Assembly (NCBI RefSeq): GCF_023913515.1
Contig: NZ_CP099391.1
Span: forward strand, 3,100,001-3,164,000
Direction of reading: 5' to 3'
Origin: Natronococcus sp. CG52
GTDB lineage: Archaea > Halobacteriota > Halobacteria > Halobacteriales > Natrialbaceae
Length of the DNA: 64,000 nucleotides
Below, one piece after another: positions 15,380-23,995 of this stretch. The stretch's first letter is position 1, and each line of letters begins with the position of its first letter. The notes under the pieces were generated by a model. It made no database searches and was not told the DNA's origin. It saw only the letters and a program-made list of their open reading frames with translations. A program made the translations under genes and the position numbers.

Positions 15380-16432
15380 TCAACAGATCCGCGGCGCCGG
15401 TTCGCTCGAGGGCTCGCGGAGGTAGCGGTCCCCCATCCCGGTGTCGAGGACGACTCTTCCCCGGTGGTCGTCGATCACCTTCCCGATCGCCGCCGCGTTC
15501 CGGCCCTTCGGGTGATCCCGCAGCGCGGCGAGCACGTCTTCGGCCACCGTCGGAGCGACGCCGAGTACGGCCACGCCCTCGTTGGCGATCTGGAACGGAT
15601 CGAGCCCGAGCATCTCGCCCGTCCCCTTCACGTCGCTGGTTACGGGAACGCGCTCCTCGCGGATCTCGAGGCCGACGTCTCCCTTCGCGGCCATCTCGTT
15701 CAACGCGCCGGCCAGTCCCATCCGCGTCGGATCCTTCATCGCGGTCACGTCCGCGCCGGCGGTCTCGAGCGCGACCGCGAGCAGGTCGTTCAGCGGTTTG
15801 ACGTCCGACTCGAGGTCGCTCCCGAACTCGATGCCCTCGCGCTCGGCCAGCAGCGAGATGCCGTGTTCGCCGACGGAGTCGGTGACGATGAGCACGTCGT
15901 TCGGCGAGAGGCCGGCGTCGGAGACGACGTGGTCCGCGACGCCGATTCCGGTCGTGTTGATCACGACGCCGTCGAGTTCGCCGTTTCCCATCACCTTCGT
16001 GTCGCCGGTGACGACCGACGCGTCGGCCTCCTCGCAGGTCGACGCCATCGAGTCGGCGATTCGCTCTAAGTTCGCGATCGGATAGTTCGCCTCGACGACG
16101 ACCGCGCTCGTGAGCGCCCGGACGTCCGTCGCCCCCATCACCGCGAGGTCGTTGACCGTCCCGGAGACGGCGAGTCGGCCGATATCGCCGCCGGGAAAAA
16201 AGGGCGGATCGATCACGTGGGTATCGGTCGTCACCACGACGCTCGCGTCGCCAACCGGCACGACCGCGCCGTCGTCCATCTCGGCGAGACCGACGAGCGC
16301 GTCGTCCGGGTCCGCGAAATCCGCGGCGAGCGTCTCGGTGACGAGGTCCCGCGTCGCCGTCCCGCCGGCGCCGTGTTTGAGTTCGACGCGTCGCTCGTCG
16401 TCGGCCGCCGACGGATCCGTGGTGCCGCTCAT
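15380..16432 (-). CDS. hypE: Hydrogenase expression/formation protein HypE
   Basis: 350-residue PurM/AIR-synthase-like enzyme. It dehydrates the carbamoyl group placed by HypF on its C-terminal cysteine to give the thiocyanate that becomes CN on the active-site iron. The protein ends in PRIC, with Cys350 as the acceptor. Conserved blocks are HGAGG near the N-terminus, MDDGAVV, TDTHVIDPPFFPGGDIG and GNDLAVMGA-like TVNDLAVMGA. Its ATG overlaps the hypD stop by 4 nt (ATGA). It is the third gene of hypC-hypD-hypE. Confidence 0.97.
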   Translation of the reverse strand: MSGTTDPSAADDERRVELKHGAGGTATRDLVTETLAADFADPDDALVGLAEMDDGAVVPVGDASVVVTTDTHVIDPPFFPGGDIGRLAVSGTVNDLAVMGATDVRALTSAVVVEANYPIANLERIADSMASTCEEADASVVTGDTKVMGNGELDGVVINTTGIGVADHVVSDAGLSPNDVLIVTDSVGEHGISLLAEREGIEFGSDLESDVKPLNDLLAVALETAGADVTAMKDPTRMGLAGALNEMAAKGDVGLEIREERVPVTSDVKGTGEMLGLDPFQIANEGVAVLGVAPTVAEDVLAALRDHPKGRNAAAIGKVIDDHRGRVVLDTGMGDRYLREPSSEPAPRIC

Positions 16433-17589
16433 ATGTCGGGTCGCCCTCCGTACTCGTGCCAGATCTTGCAGGTACCCTCACTGCTCACCATGCAGGCGCC
16501 GACGGGGTCGTCCGGGGTACACTCCTCGCCGAACATCTCGCAATCGGTCGGCTCGGCCGTTCCGGACATGATGTCCCCGCAGATGCAGTCGTCGGCGAGT
16601 CCCGTCGCTCCGGCGTCTGCGAGGGAGGCGGTGTCGATCTCGAACCGCTCGCGGGCGTCGTACTCGGCGTACTCCCCCCGGAGGACGAGGTTGGCGTCGG
16701 GAATGTCGGCGATACCGCGCCACTGTCCGCTGACGCCCTCGAACACTTCCCAGAGCTGCTCCTGTGCGGGTTCGTTCCCCTCTCGAGTTACACACCGGGG
16801 ATAGGCGTTCTCGACGCCCGCCTCACCGTCGCGGATCATCTCGACGAGCCTGGTAACGCCGGCGAGGATGTCGAGCGGTTCGAAGCCGCCGACAACGACC
16901 GGGAGTTCGTGGCGCTCGGCCAGCTCCTCGAAGATTCCGGAACCGGTGATAATCGCAGCGTTACCCGCCGCGAGATAGCCCTGAATGTCGGTGTCGGGCA
17001 TCTCCGCGACGATCTCCATCGCCGGCGGGACGTACTTGTGTGCGGAGAGGATCGACAGGTTCGGCGGCGGATCGGACAGCACGACCGCCGCGGTCGGCGC
17101 GGCCGTCGTCTCGAACCCGGTCGCGAAGAAGACCACCTCTCCGTCCTCTTCCTCGGCGATCTCCACGACGTCGCCGGCGCTGTAGATGATGCGGACGTCG
17201 GCGCCCGCGGCTCGAGCGTCGTCGAGCGACTTCGACGTCCCCGGAACCTTCAGCATGTCGCCGTACGTCGCGACCGTAACGCCCGACTCGGCGAGCGCCA
17301 CCGCCTCGTCGACCTCCGGCATGTCGGTGATACAGACCGGACAGCCGGGCCCCATGATGAGCCGCACCGTGTCGGGCAGCATGCTACGGATCCCGAACTT
17401 GGCGATCGACTGCTCGTGGCTGCCGCAGACGTGCATGACGGTCGCCGGCGGATCCTCGAGTTCCTCGCCGATCTCCGCGAGCGTGTCGGCGATCGCTCGC
17501 GCCTTCTCGGGGTCGCGGAACTCGAGCGCGTTCTCGCCGTCGCCGGTCGGTAGGCCGCCCGTCGGGCCGCCCGGCGGCGTTTCAGACAT
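16429..17589 (-). CDS. hypD: Hydrogenase maturation protein HypD
   Basis: 386-residue [4Fe-4S] scaffold on which the Fe(CN)2CO group is assembled together with HypC. Signature motifs are HVCGSHE (Cys55), GPGCPVC (Cys83 and Cys86) and GFETTAAP. The C-terminal cysteine set (DDCICGDI, DCEMFGEEC, ACMVSSEGTCKIW) binds the cluster. The first 20 residues are a Gly/Pro-rich extension. It overlaps hypC by 8 nt upstream and hypE by 4 nt downstream. Confidence 0.97.
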   Translation of the reverse strand: MSETPPGGPTGGLPTGDGENALEFRDPEKARAIADTLAEIGEELEDPPATVMHVCGSHEQSIAKFGIRSMLPDTVRLIMGPGCPVCITDMPEVDEAVALAESGVTVATYGDMLKVPGTSKSLDDARAAGADVRIIYSAGDVVEIAEEEDGEVVFFATGFETTAAPTAAVVLSDPPPNLSILSAHKYVPPAMEIVAEMPDTDIQGYLAAGNAAIITGSGIFEELAERHELPVVVGGFEPLDILAGVTRLVEMIRDGEAGVENAYPRCVTREGNEPAQEQLWEVFEGVSGQWRGIADIPDANLVLRGEYAEYDARERFEIDTASLADAGATGLADDCICGDIMSGTAEPTDCEMFGEECTPDDPVGACMVSSEGTCKIWHEYGGRPDI

Positions 17590-17956
17590 CGATATCCAGC
17601 TCCTCGAGCAGATCTTCGGCGTCCTCCGCGTCGGCCGGCTCTTCGGCGTCGTCCGGCGCGATACCGGCGGCGCTCGCCGGGACGCTACCGCCGGCTTCGA
17701 TCTCGTCGACGACGTCCTCCCGCAGCATGTCGTCGGGGTCGCCGTCCACGAACGACTCGTACAGCGCCATCGTCTCGTCGATCTCGCCGTCCGGGATGCG
17801 GCGAATGGCGAAGCCGACGTGGTTCAGGATGTAGTCGCCCGGTTCGACCGGTGCGTCGACCGTATCGAGTCGCACCTCCTTTCGCACTCCCCAGAAGTCG
17901 ACGGTCGCCCGTAATCCGTCGACGGATTTCACCTCGCCGGGCACTCCGAGACACAT
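17582..17956 (-). CDS. hypC: Hydrogenase maturation chaperone HypC with acidic C-terminal extension
   Basis: Begins MCLGVPGEV with the essential Cys2 that holds the Fe(CN)2CO moiety and delivers it to the large subunit. The OB-fold core runs to about residue 78 (VDFWGVRKEV, VEPGDYILNHVGFAIRRI). HypC is usually 75-90 residues. Here the protein has 124, and the added tail is almost entirely Asp/Glu/Ala. It is the first gene of hypCDE, and its promoter lies in the 189-bp gap shared with the divergent hypF. Confidence 0.96.
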   Translation of the reverse strand: MCLGVPGEVKSVDGLRATVDFWGVRKEVRLDTVDAPVEPGDYILNHVGFAIRRIPDGEIDETMALYESFVDGDPDDMLREDVVDEIEAGGSVPASAAGIAPDDAEEPADAEDAEDLLEELDIDV

Positions 17957-18145
17957 GGTTGGTAGATAGTGCCACACACGCAAAGTAGTTTGCCGTGAGC
18001 CGCTTCGACTCGCCGAACCGACTTCGAGATCGAGAACGAACGTCGCCGAGCGGCGTCTCCCGGCCGCACGCGTCGGCTCGTCGCTCGGATTCGTTCTGTG
18101 CCACTCGGTGTCGCGATTATGTGGCCGGAGCGCGAACTCGTCCGT

Positions 18146-20548
18146 ATGGAGCGCGCGACCGTTCGCGTGACCGGCGTCGTTCAGAGCGTGGGCTTTCGGC
18201 CGTTCGTCTACCGGCGCGCGGTCGACCGCGACCTGCGGGGAACGGTCCGCAACCTCGGCGACGCCGGCGTCCGCATCGAACTCGAGGGACCGAGCGACGG
18301 CGTCGACGCGCTGCTCGCGGACCTGCGGGAGGACGCGCCGCCGCTCGCTCGAGTGGAAACCGTCCGCGTCGATCGAGAACGAGTCGCCGACACCGCCTAC
18401 GAGACCTTCGAGATCGTCGACTCCGCCGGAAGCGACGGCGACGGCGGCGGGACGATCCCGCCGGACACGGCGATCTGCGAGGCGTGTCTCGAGGACGTTC
18501 GCGACCCCGATTCCCGATACCACGACTACTGGGCGGCCTCCTGCGTCGACTGCGGGCCGCGCTTTACCGTCGTCGAGTCGCTGCCGTACGACCGACCGAC
18601 GACCTCGATGGCCGCGTTTCCCATGTGCGACGCCTGCCGCGAGGAGTACGAGGAGCCGACCGACCGCCGCTACCACGCGCAGACGATCGCGTGTCCGCGC
18701 TGCGGGCCGCGGCTGCGGTACGGTCGGGTGTACGACGATGCCGCCGTTCCCGTCGGGGAAGACGCGGACGGGGAGCGCGATCCGTTCCCCGACGCGCTCG
18801 AGGAGCCGACGGACGGACGGACGGCGATCGAACGCGCCGCCGAGGCGCTCGGACGCGGCGAGACGGTCGTGCTGAAGGGAATCGGCGGCGCACACCTCGC
18901 CTGCGACGCGACCGACGCCGCGGCCGTCTCGCGGCTCCGCGAGCGGACCGGTCGCCCCGAGAAGCCGTTCGCCGTTATGGCACCGGACGCCGACGCGGTC
19001 CGGTCCTTCGCCGCCCTCTCGGAGCGCGAGCGGGAGGTACTCGAGTCCCCACGGCGGCCGATCCTCTTGCTCGAGCAAAATCGGTTCGCCGCGGGATCGA
19101 CCGGCACCGATCTCGCGGCCGACGTCGCACCCGGACTTCACACCGTCGGCGCGATGCTTCCCTACTCGGGGCTCCACTACCTCCTGTTCGACGAGATCGA
19201 CGCACCGCTGGTGATGACGTCCGCCAACCTCCCGGGGACGCCGATGCTGACCGACAACGGACCGCTGGTCGATGGCCTCGCGGCCGTCGCCGACGGCTTC
19301 TGCCTCCACGACCGGCGCATCGTCGCTCGCTGTGACGACTCCCTCGCGCGAGTCGTCGACGGCGAGCGGCGACTCGTCCGCCGCTCGCGGGGATTCGCTC
19401 CGATTCCGGTCCCCCTCGAGAACGTGCCCTCGACGCCCGTCCTCGGAACGGGACCCGAACTCGACGCGACCGCCGGCGTCCTGCACGAGGGCGAGTGTTA
19501 CCTCACCCAGTACCTCGGCGACGTCGACGACCTCGAGACCCTCGCGTCCTTCGAGGACGCCGTCGATCATCTACTCGACGTCACCGGCCTCGATTACCCA
19601 CCGATCGTCGCCCACGACGCCCACCCCGAGTTCAACACGACCGACTACGCCCGTCGACTGGTCGCGGACGGCCTTACCGAGCGCAGCGTCGCCGTCCAGC
19701 ACCATCACGCCCACGCCGCGAGCGTCCTCGCCGAGCGCGACCTCGAGCGCGCCGTCGCGCTCACGCTGGACGGAGTAGGCTACGGTTCGGACGGCACCGT
19801 CTGGGGCGGCGAGGTGCTCGACGCTTCCCTGTCCGACTTCGAGCGAGTCGGCGGCCTCGACCCGGTGCCGATGCCGGGCGGCGACCGGGCGACGCGCTAC
19901 CCCGGTCGGATGGTCGCCGGGCTGCTGTACGCCCACGATCCGGATCGCGTGACCCGACTGCTCGATCACCACGGCGTCCCGTTTCCCGACGGCGACGAGG
20001 AGCGCGATCTCGTCCGCCAGCAACTCGAGACCGACGTCAACGTCCCCCTGACGAGCAGCGCCGGGCGATTCCTCGACGCGGTCGCCGCCCTGCTCGGCGT
20101 CTGCGACGAACGGCGTTACGAGGGCGAGCCGGCGATGAAGCTCGAGGCGCTCGCGGCCGACGGAAGGCCGGTCGACGTCGACGTCCCGACCGCGCACGGA
20201 GACGGGCGACCCGTGGTCGACACCCCGGCGCTCTTCGCCGAACTCGTCGACCTGCTCGAGTCGGGACGCTCCGAGGAACGCGTCGCGGCCACCGCCCAGG
20301 ACGCGCTGGCTCGCGGACTCGCCGATCTCGCCGTCGACGCGGCGACCGAGCGGAATCGAGCGGCGGTCGCGCTGACCGGCGGCGTGGCGTACAACGATCA
20401 CGTCGCGACGCGAATTCGCGAGGAGGTTACCGACGCGGGGCTCGCGTTCCTCGGCAACGAGCGCATCCCGCCGGGTGACGGCGGGATCGCCTACGGTCAG
20501 ATGGCGGTCGCAGCGGCTCGGGTCGCTCGAGGTGAGGTCGACCCGTGA
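18146..20548 (+). CDS. hypF: Carbamoyltransferase HypF
   Basis: 800-residue enzyme that turns carbamoyl phosphate and ATP into carbamoyl-AMP and transfers the carbamoyl to HypE. Domains in order: acylphosphatase (residues 3-90, SVGFRPFVYRRA), two zinc fingers (Cys111/114/133/136 and Cys161/164/183/186), YrdC-like domain (about 220-400, PFAVMAPD, MTSANLPG), and a Kae1-like carbamoyltransferase (about 415-795) with metal-binding His in HHHAHA (519-524). The ATG at 18146 starts directly at the acylphosphatase strand; an ATG at 18119 would add nine residues. It diverges from hypCDE, and its stop overlaps the next start. Confidence 0.97.
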   Translation: MERATVRVTGVVQSVGFRPFVYRRAVDRDLRGTVRNLGDAGVRIELEGPSDGVDALLADLREDAPPLARVETVRVDRERVADTAYETFEIVDSAGSDGDGGGTIPPDTAICEACLEDVRDPDSRYHDYWAASCVDCGPRFTVVESLPYDRPTTSMAAFPMCDACREEYEEPTDRRYHAQTIACPRCGPRLRYGRVYDDAAVPVGEDADGERDPFPDALEEPTDGRTAIERAAEALGRGETVVLKGIGGAHLACDATDAAAVSRLRERTGRPEKPFAVMAPDADAVRSFAALSEREREVLESPRRPILLLEQNRFAAGSTGTDLAADVAPGLHTVGAMLPYSGLHYLLFDEIDAPLVMTSANLPGTPMLTDNGPLVDGLAAVADGFCLHDRRIVARCDDSLARVVDGERRLVRRSRGFAPIPVPLENVPSTPVLGTGPELDATAGVLHEGECYLTQYLGDVDDLETLASFEDAVDHLLDVTGLDYPPIVAHDAHPEFNTTDYARRLVADGLTERSVAVQHHHAHAASVLAERDLERAVALTLDGVGYGSDGTVWGGEVLDASLSDFERVGGLDPVPMPGGDRATRYPGRMVAGLLYAHDPDRVTRLLDHHGVPFPDGDEERDLVRQQLETDVNVPLTSSAGRFLDAVAALLGVCDERRYEGEPAMKLEALAADGRPVDVDVPTAHGDGRPVVDTPALFAELVDLLESGRSEERVAATAQDALARGLADLAVDAATERNRAAVALTGGVAYNDHVATRIREEVTDAGLAFLGNERIPPGDGGIAYGQMAVAAARVARGEVDP

Positions 20549-20931
20549 CAGCTTCCCGTCCAGAACTCGTTCCCGTCGGGGTCGCTCGCACGCCGTACGA
20601 TTCGCCGGAGGACGCCCCGCACCAGGGCTTCGCCGGCGACGCCGAAGCGACGATCGAGATCGTCGAACCGTACGCGGACGCGCTCGACGGCATCGACGAC
20701 TGTTACCGGTTGACTATCGTCTACTGGGCCGATCGTGCCGATCGCGATTCGCTCGGCCGGGACGGCGTCGGCGCGTTCGCGAAGCGGACGCCACACCGAC
20801 CGAACCCGCTCGGGATCTGTACCTGCCTGCTGCTGGATCGAACGGGCCTTGAGCTCCGCGTTCGCGGTCTCGACGCGCTCGACGGCTCGCCGGTAGTGGA
20901 CGTCAAACCGGCGCTGCAAGCGGAGCGTTGA
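20545..20931 (+). CDS. TrmO/TsaA-family tRNA methyltransferase-like protein
   Basis: 128-residue protein of the TsaA-like beta-barrel family. In bacteria, TrmO N6-methylates t6A37 in tRNA using SAM. Motifs are PVGVARTPY near the start and KRTPHRPNPLGICTCLLL, the family signature. The GTG start at 20545 overlaps the hypF TGA (GTGA), so it is translationally coupled to hypF. Archaeal members can have other substrates. The coupling may simply reflect operon packing. Confidence 0.88.
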   Translation: MTASRPELVPVGVARTPYDSPEDAPHQGFAGDAEATIEIVEPYADALDGIDDCYRLTIVYWADRADRDSLGRDGVGAFAKRTPHRPNPLGICTCLLLDRTGLELRVRGLDALDGSPVVDVKPALQAER

Positions 20932-20958
20932 TCCGGCGTCCCCGACATCCCACACGCG

Positions 20959-21501
20959 ATGAGCGACGATCGCGACCGCTGGAACGACCGGTACCGGGAG
21001 AATACGCCCTCCGAGGAAGCCGCGACGATCGTCCGGGAACACGCCGACGAGCTACCCGGAGGAACCGCCCTCGATCTGGCGTGTGGCGGCGGCCGGAACG
21101 CGATCTTCCTCGCGGAGCGCGGACTGGACGTTACGGGCGTCGACGTCTCCGACGAAGCGCTCGCACACGCTCGCCGTCGGGCGGACGACGCCGGCGCCGA
21201 CGTCGACTTTCTGCGGGCCGACGCGAACGAGATGGATCTCGAACCGGAGGCGTACGACGTCGTCGTCGTCACCTACTTCCGAACGCGGGAGCGCCTTCCG
21301 GATCTCCTCGATGCGCTGGCGCCCGGCGGACTGTTGCTCTACGAGCACCGGCTGGAGACGGGTGAGGACCGCCGGTTTCGCGTACGGACGAACGAACTCC
21401 TCCACGCGTGTCTCGACCTGCGGATCGTCCGCTACGAGGAACCGGTCGACGTGACTCCGGACGACTGTACGGTGCGCCTGGTCGCTCGTCGGCAACGATG
21501 A
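20959..21501 (+). CDS. Class I SAM-dependent methyltransferase (TehB-like)
   Basis: 180 residues. Motif I is ALDLACGGGRNAIFLA, followed by VTGVDVSDEAL, DVDFLRADANEM and DVVVVTYFRTRERLPDLLDALAPGG, the order seen in TehB-type small-molecule methyltransferases. The N-terminal DRWNDRYRENTPS is typical of the group. It follows the TrmO-like gene by 27 nt and may share the hypF transcript. Substrate unknown. Confidence 0.88.
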   Translation: MSDDRDRWNDRYRENTPSEEAATIVREHADELPGGTALDLACGGGRNAIFLAERGLDVTGVDVSDEALAHARRRADDAGADVDFLRADANEMDLEPEAYDVVVVTYFRTRERLPDLLDALAPGGLLLYEHRLETGEDRRFRVRTNELLHACLDLRIVRYEEPVDVTPDDCTVRLVARRQR

Positions 21502-21559
21502 GCGCACGACGCTGAGAGCGGGCCGTGGCGTTATACCGTTCGCCACCGTACGGCAAGTC

Positions 21560-21931
21560 ATGTCACAGCACGGGAGCTGCGATTGCTGTTCGCCGGCGTC
21601 CGTCGAGGCCTCGACGTCGACCGACGAAGCGGTCTGTTACTGTCCGGTGGACGGCCTCATCGAGACGATCAGCAAGCGGTACGCGCTCCAGATCGTCGGA
21701 CTGCTGGGCGCGCACGGACCGATGCGCTACGGCGAACTCGAGGAGCAACTCGGCGCGACGAGTTCGTCTCTACTCTCGACCCGGCTCGAGGAACTGACCG
21801 ACGAGGGGCTGATCGAGCGCCGGAGCTTCGACGAGATCCCGCCGCGCGTCGAGTACTCGCTGACGCCTCGCGGCCGGGAACTCGAGGTGCGCATTCAGCC
21901 GCTGCTGGAGTGGACGGCGGAAGAGGGGTGA
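21560..21931 (+). CDS. HxlR-family winged-helix regulator with Cys-rich N-terminus
   Basis: 123 residues. Residues 28-118 are an HxlR winged helix (ISKRYALQIVGLLGAHGPMRYGELEEQL as helix-turn-helix entry; RVEYSLTPRGREL as the wing). Before it, the N-terminus has CDCC and CYCP, five cysteines in total within the first 30 residues, which suggests metal or redox sensing. HxlR proteins often control adjacent genes. The next gene is the solute-binding protein of a peptide/nickel-type ABC transporter, so metal- or redox-controlled uptake is a reasonable guess. Confidence 0.88.
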   Translation: MSQHGSCDCCSPASVEASTSTDEAVCYCPVDGLIETISKRYALQIVGLLGAHGPMRYGELEEQLGATSSSLLSTRLEELTDEGLIERRSFDEIPPRVEYSLTPRGRELEVRIQPLLEWTAEEG

Positions 21932-22181
21932 GTCGTCGGCACAACCGCGGCAGTGCGTCTCCGGATCCGGTCCCTGGGTTCTCCGCCGGTACCGATAACT
22001 GAACCTCGGTTCGTAGCACAGCCGGTCAGAGAGAGAAGACAACCGCTCGTTTCTGACGTGACCGGGTCGTAGTCGACCTCGAACTCGCGATCCGTCGTCA
22101 GCTCACCTCGCGGAGCCGAACACGTCACGACTCGTCAATTCGCAGAAAGTTATTTGGCAGTAGTTGGCACACTATACGCCT

Positions 22182-22200
22182 AGAACCTGAATCCGGTTCT
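22182..22200 (+). promoter_or_regulatory. Candidate operator before the ABC transporter operon
   Basis: AGAACC and GGTTCT form a perfect 6-bp dyad with a 7-nt spacer, 18 nt before the ATG at 22219. The TATA-like ACTATACG lies at 22170-22178, so the dyad covers the likely transcription start. It could be the site for the HxlR regulator encoded just upstream. Confidence 0.38.
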
Positions 22201-22218
22201 GGAATCAGAAGCATCGGT

Positions 22219-23991
22219 ATGTTCGACTCACACAACTCTACAGACGGAACGCGACCGAACGGAACGACTTCCGACGATCCGCGAGGCGATGCGGCGAAGC
22301 GCTCGCTCGCCTCGCGCCGGCGCGTACTCTCGGCGTTCGGCGCCGCCGGCGCCGCGGCGCTGGCGGGATGTGGAGCCCCAGCCGACGGAGGGGAGTCAGA
22401 AGCCGATGGAGACGCTGACAGTCTCCGGATCTCGATCATCCTCGATCCCGGTGCGCCGTTGAACTCGTACATCGCGATGAACGCCAGGTGGGACTGGCTC
22501 AACGATCTCGTGTTCGACCGGCTGTTCCTGCCGTCGCCGCAGGTCGACGATTCGATCCCGGGTCTCGCGACCGAAGCCGAGCAGGTCGACGAGACGACGT
22601 GGCGGGTAACCCTCCGAGAGGACGTCGAGTGGCACGACGGCGAGCCGTTCACCGCCGCGGACGTCGAGTTCAGCTACCGGTTCTACCGCGACGGCCCGCA
22701 CTCCCGGCACGCCCACCACGTGAATCAGGTGCCCGAGATTCCGACAATCGAGGCCGAAAACGAGCGAACGGTCCGCTTCGAGACCGCGTATCCCGCGCCG
22801 ACGCTCCGACGAGTTACCTTCGCCGACCTCCCGATCATGGCCGAGCACGTCTGGTCGGGGGTCGAGGAACCGCTCGAGTACCAGGGGCTGCCCGTCGGCA
22901 CCGGGCCGTACGAACTCGTCGAGTACGAAGAGGGCGAGCGACTCCGATTCGAGGCCACGGGCGACTACTACCTCGGCGAAACGGTCGTCGACGAGATCGT
23001 CGTCCCCATCGTTCCGGATCCGTCCGTAACGTTCACGGCGCTGAAGACGGGCGAACTCGACTCGACGGTGCGACCGATCCCGCCGGAGACGCTCCAGGAG
23101 TTCGAGGAAGACGACGAGATCGAGGTCGTGGAGGCGACCCAGCTCCAGGGCGTCGAACTCCGGCTCAACTTCTCGCAGCTACCGTTCCGGGATCACGAGT
23201 TCCGGTGGGCGCTGTCGCGAGCGCTCGATATCGACGCGATCGTCGACGTCGTCATGCTCGGTGAGGCGATCCCGGGAACCGAGGGATTCCCCCACCCCCG
23301 TTCGCCGTGGACGGCCTCGGACCTGGAAATTCCCCACCGTCCCGAGGAGGCCCGCGAGACGTTCGACGAACTGGGCTACGAGGAAGGCGACGACGGGATC
23401 CGCGAGTCGCCCGAGGGCGAGCCGCTCTCCTTCGAGCTGACCGTCGCCTCCAACGAGCCGCAGTACGTCCGCGCCGCCCAGCTGATCGCCGACCAGCTCG
23501 AGGGTTTCGGCCTCGACATCGAGGTGGTGACGACCGACCCTGGAACCGTCCGCGGATTCTTCGGCGACCTCGACGCCTTCGACATGTACATCTCCTTTAC
23601 CAACCTCCACCTCTCGGCGGACCCCGACCAGTTCCTGATGAACCACCGGGGCGGGCCGAACCTCCTGTGGAACGTCGATCCGGATCAGGGACTGCTCGGC
23701 GACCACGACGTCGACCCGGAAGATCTCGAGTATCCGGCCTACGAGGAGCTGCAGGAGGAGTACTTCGAGGCCGAGACGCTCGACGAGCAGTCCGAGGTGC
23801 TTCACGAGATGCAGCGACTCCACAACGAGCAGCCGGTGGCGATCCCGCTGTGGTATCCGCTGTCGTTGCAGGCCTATCGGACCGACTCTCACGACGCGTG
23901 GGCCGAATCTCCGGGGCTCGGGATCAACCACAAGTACTCGTTCCTCGAGCCGGAGGCCCGGGGCGACGTCGTGACCGAAACGTTCGACTGA
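22219..23991 (+). CDS. ABC transporter solute-binding lipoprotein, family 5 (peptide/nickel)
   Basis: 590-residue extracytoplasmic binding protein. The N-terminus has a Tat-type signal (SRRRVLSAFGAAGAAALAGC) with a lipobox whose lipid-carrying residue is Cys51. The mature part follows SBP_bac_5: GLATEAEQVDETTWRVTLREDV-type entry, WHDGEPFTAADVEFSY, GTGPYELVEYEEGE and a C-terminal IPLWYPLSLQAY. Family members bind di- or oligopeptides, nickel or opines; the ligand cannot be read from sequence. It starts a three-gene operon with two membrane components downstream. Confidence 0.93.
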   Translation: MFDSHNSTDGTRPNGTTSDDPRGDAAKRSLASRRRVLSAFGAAGAAALAGCGAPADGGESEADGDADSLRISIILDPGAPLNSYIAMNARWDWLNDLVFDRLFLPSPQVDDSIPGLATEAEQVDETTWRVTLREDVEWHDGEPFTAADVEFSYRFYRDGPHSRHAHHVNQVPEIPTIEAENERTVRFETAYPAPTLRRVTFADLPIMAEHVWSGVEEPLEYQGLPVGTGPYELVEYEEGERLRFEATGDYYLGETVVDEIVVPIVPDPSVTFTALKTGELDSTVRPIPPETLQEFEEDDEIEVVEATQLQGVELRLNFSQLPFRDHEFRWALSRALDIDAIVDVVMLGEAIPGTEGFPHPRSPWTASDLEIPHRPEEARETFDELGYEEGDDGIRESPEGEPLSFELTVASNEPQYVRAAQLIADQLEGFGLDIEVVTTDPGTVRGFFGDLDAFDMYISFTNLHLSADPDQFLMNHRGGPNLLWNVDPDQGLLGDHDVDPEDLEYPAYEELQEEYFEAETLDEQSEVLHEMQRLHNEQPVAIPLWYPLSLQAYRTDSHDAWAESPGLGINHKYSFLEPEARGDVVTETFD

Positions 23992-23995
23992 GACG

